The position numbers and the translations under genes are program-made. Shown in pieces: positions 4,830 to 6,387 of a stretch of 6,387 nt of DNA. The DNA is from Succinivibrionaceae bacterium UBA3769 (lineage in GTDB: Bacteria > Pseudomonadota > Gammaproteobacteria > Enterobacterales > Succinivibrionaceae), in assembly GCA_002372325.1 (NCBI GenBank), contig DFFT01000079.1, positions 1 to 6,387 of the forward strand. Reading direction: 5' to 3'. Numbering within the stretch: position 1 is the first letter of the stretch; every line of letters starts with the position of its first letter. The notes under the pieces are model-generated. The model had not been told where the DNA came from. It did no database searches and saw nothing but the letters and a program-made list of their open reading frames with translations.

Positions 4830-5836
4830 TTACCGGCGGGGCCGGCTTTATCGGTTCCAATTTCGTTTCGTATTTTTGCCGGAAATACCCGGATTATTTT
4901 GTAATCAATCTGGATAAGCTGACCTATGCCGGAAACCTTGAGAATGTCCGGGATTGCGAGGGCCTTGAGAATTACCTCTTCGTAAAGGGAGATATCTGCG
5001 ACGAGGCTTTGGTTACCCGGCTTTTTAAAGAGCATGACATCAGAGGGGTAATTCATTTTGCTGCGGAGAGTCATGTGGATAACTCCATTAAAGGGCCCCG
5101 CATTTTTGCGGAGACCAACGTCATGGGCACTCTCAATCTTCTGGACGTGGCCAGAAAGCACTGGATGGACGCCCCCGGCAGGGTTAAGCCGGGGTATGAG
5201 GAGGCCCGGTTCCATCATATTTCTACTGATGAGGTCTACGGCACTTTGGGAGAGGAGGGGTATTTTTATGAAACCACTCCCTATGCTCCCAACAGTCCCT
5301 ATTCCGCCAGCAAGGCCGGATCCGATTTTCTGGTACGGGCCTACCATCATACCTACGGTCTTAATGTAACCACCTCCAACTGCTCGAATAATTACGGTCC
5401 AAGACAGCATCCCGAAAAGCTGATTCCCCTGATTATTTCCAATGCGTTAAAGGAAAAGCCGCTTCCGGTATACGGAAAGGGGATAAATGTTCGCGACTGG
5501 CTTTATGTTCTTGATCACTGCAAGGCGGTGGATCTGATTTTCCATAAAGGGGTTTCCGGAGAGACCTACAATATCGGCGGTCATAATGAGAGGAACAACA
5601 TTACCATCGTGAAAACCATCTGCGCCATTCTTGACGGGAAGAGACCCCGCTCTGGCGGGAGAAGGTATGAAGAACTCATAGCCTTCGTTAAGGATCGGGC
5701 CGGACATGATTTACGGTATGCCATCAATGCCGACAAGTTGACCCGGGAACTTGGCTGGCATGCAGATGAAAACTTTGATACCGGCATTGTAAAGACCGTA
5801 GACTGGTATCTGGAAAATCTCCCCGAGGTCGCATGA
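4811..5836 (+). CDS. rmlB: dTDP-glucose 4,6-dehydratase
   Basis: 341 aa; NAD+-dependent conversion of dTDP-glucose to dTDP-4-keto-6-deoxyglucose, the second step of the pathway although the last gene of the cluster. Seen: VTGGAGFIGSNF (7-18), LDKLTYAGNLENV (34-46), HFAAESHVDNSI (82-93), the dehydratase triad Thr139-Asp140-Glu141 in ISTDEVYG, catalytic YSASK as Tyr164/Lys168, NCSNNYGPRQHPEKLIP and VYGKGINVRDWLYV. Start: GTG 4811 begins right at PKSVLVTGG, as the family does, with purine-rich AAAGAGAG about 9 nt upstream; TTG 4790 is also in frame but would add seven residues without a ribosome site. It ends at DWYLENLPEVA and lacks the roughly 15-20 residue tail of enterobacterial RmlB. No clear terminator follows the stop. 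Confidence 0.95.
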   Translation: MPKSVLVTGGAGFIGSNFVSYFCRKYPDYFVINLDKLTYAGNLENVRDCEGLENYLFVKGDICDEALVTRLFKEHDIRGVIHFAAESHVDNSIKGPRIFAETNVMGTLNLLDVARKHWMDAPGRVKPGYEEARFHHISTDEVYGTLGEEGYFYETTPYAPNSPYSASKAGSDFLVRAYHHTYGLNVTTSNCSNNYGPRQHPEKLIPLIISNALKEKPLPVYGKGINVRDWLYVLDHCKAVDLIFHKGVSGETYNIGGHNERNNITIVKTICAILDGKRPRSGGRRYEELIAFVKDRAGHDLRYAINADKLTRELGWHADENFDTGIVKTVDWYLENLPEVA

Positions 5837-5867
5837 TTTTTTAGTTGTTTTCTTCAGATGAGAGCAT

Positions 5868-5897
5868 TTGCCGTTCCCGCATCCGAATCCTTATAAG
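5868..5897 (+). promoter_or_regulatory. Candidate promoter after rmlB
   Basis: TTGCCG (5868-5873), an 18-bp spacer and TATAAG (5892-5897) match 4/6 and 5/6 of the sigma-70 consensus. Transcription would begin near 5904, too close to ATG 5910 to carry a normal ribosome site for it. It might read toward the transposase remnant or be chance. Confidence 0.25.
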
Positions 5898-5909
5898 GGG
5901 GCTTGAAGG

Positions 5910-6002
5910 ATGAGCTGGTCAGTGTTTTGCGATACCTGTGATTTCAGCGGCATGGCGGTAAAAACGCTCTCTCGGCGCTTCGAAAAATTTCTTAAACTCT
6001 AA
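5910..6002 (+). CDS. Possible 30-codon small ORF with a CxxC motif
   Basis: ATG 5910-5912 to TAA 6000-6002 gives 30 residues beginning MSWSVFCDTCDF and ending in a basic stretch, SRRFEKFLKL. A G-run (5897-5901) lies about 8 nt before the start. The CxxC pair could bind zinc, but nothing else supports a function; it may be a small protein, the start of a gene truncated during rearrangement, or chance. It sits in the gap between rmlB and the transposase remnant. Confidence 0.2.
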   Translation: MSWSVFCDTCDFSGMAVKTLSRRFEKFLKL

Positions 6003-6025
6003 TTCCCTAGTATGTTTATACGTAA

Positions 6026-6387
6026 ATTTCCCCAAAAATCCTACTAAAACCCTCAATCCAGCTGACGGAAAAACATTTCAAAATCGTTTCTGAAAGCGAG
6101 TCCCCTAAGGGGATATATACGGCTAAATTCATCAAAGCAGTCAAGTATTCTCACAATCAGTGGGAAAAATTCACCAGAATCCTGGAGGACGGCGCTATTC
6201 CTCTGGATAACTCGGCCGCCGAGAGAGCTATCCGTGACTTTGCCGTGCTGAGACATTCAATGCCCAGCGGATTTGGCTCTGTTGAGGGAGCTAAGTCCAC
6301 AGCTGTGTTCTCATCGTTTCATGAAACCTGCAAAACCCATGGAGTTGACCTGGAAGATTATCTTGAATTTCTGTTCAGGTATATGGG
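6026..6387 (+). pseudogene. IS66-family transposase, C-terminal fragment (runs off the right edge)
   Basis: After the in-frame stop TAA 6023-6025 the frame stays open to the window end (120 codons). From about 6125 it matches the C-terminal part of the IS66 TnpC transposase: AVKYSHNQWEKF, then LEDGAIPLDNSAAERAIR (IS66 consensus dG.i..dNN.aERaIRp), VLRHSMPSGFGSVEGAKSTA and SFHETCKTHGVDLEDYL. The DNSAAER segment is the block thought to carry the last acidic residue of the DDE site. No usable start codon precedes these motifs, and the upstream zinc-finger and catalytic parts, including the CWAHxRR-like region, are missing, so this is a decayed copy. The first 33 or so residues (6026-6124) are not clearly IS66. 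Neither accessory gene (tnpA, tnpB) nor a terminal repeat is visible; the right end would lie beyond the window. Confidence 0.8.

Noticed and set aside
4790..5836. rmlB from TTG 4790
   Set aside because: No ribosome site upstream, and the seven extra residues fall before the conserved N-terminus; GTG 4811 fits better.
6053..6256. 67-codon minus-strand ORF
   Set aside because: Antisense to the IS66 transposase fragment.

Overview
The window looks like an accessory/surface-polysaccharide region from a bacterium of roughly 50% GC, probably Gram-negative. The RmlA is of the long enterobacterial type (ends near 294 aa), the full dTDP-rhamnose set is present as expected in an O-antigen or capsule locus, and an IS66-type transposase remnant lies beside it. 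A gut gammaproteobacterium would fit, but the sequence alone does not fix the taxon.

Layout, left to right. (1) 1-109 (+) is the C-terminal end of an unidentified protein. (2) 239-766 (-) is a reverse transcriptase cut off just after its first catalytic aspartate, so it is a broken gene. (3) 767-1402 holds no convincing gene. On the minus strand it carries a TATAAT box followed, at the predicted transcription start, by a 141-nt segment whose ends are a perfect 10-bp inverted repeat (1138-1147 / 1007-1016). This segment contains several small hairpins and a pyrimidine-rich stretch with two CCUCCU motifs. It lies upstream of the RT on the same strand, where retrons and some defence-associated RTs keep their non-coding RNA, and is the most interesting part of the window. 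(4) 1403-2440 (+) is galE. (5) 2550-5836 (+) is a tight rmlA-rmlC-rmlD-rmlB operon. (6) 5837-6025 is a short gap with a possible 30-codon ORF. (7) 6026-6387 (+) is the C-terminal part of an IS66-family transposase with no start, running off the right edge.

How the genes work together. RmlA joins glucose-1-phosphate and dTTP to make dTDP-glucose. RmlB dehydrates it to the 4-keto-6-deoxy sugar, RmlC epimerises carbons 3 and 5, and RmlD reduces the product to dTDP-L-rhamnose. GalE interconverts UDP-glucose and UDP-galactose. Together they supply two activated sugars for O-antigen, capsule or exopolysaccharide assembly; no glycosyltransferases, flippase or polymerase are in the window. The rml cluster lies between an RT remnant and a transposase remnant, which suggests a locus reshaped by mobile or defence elements.
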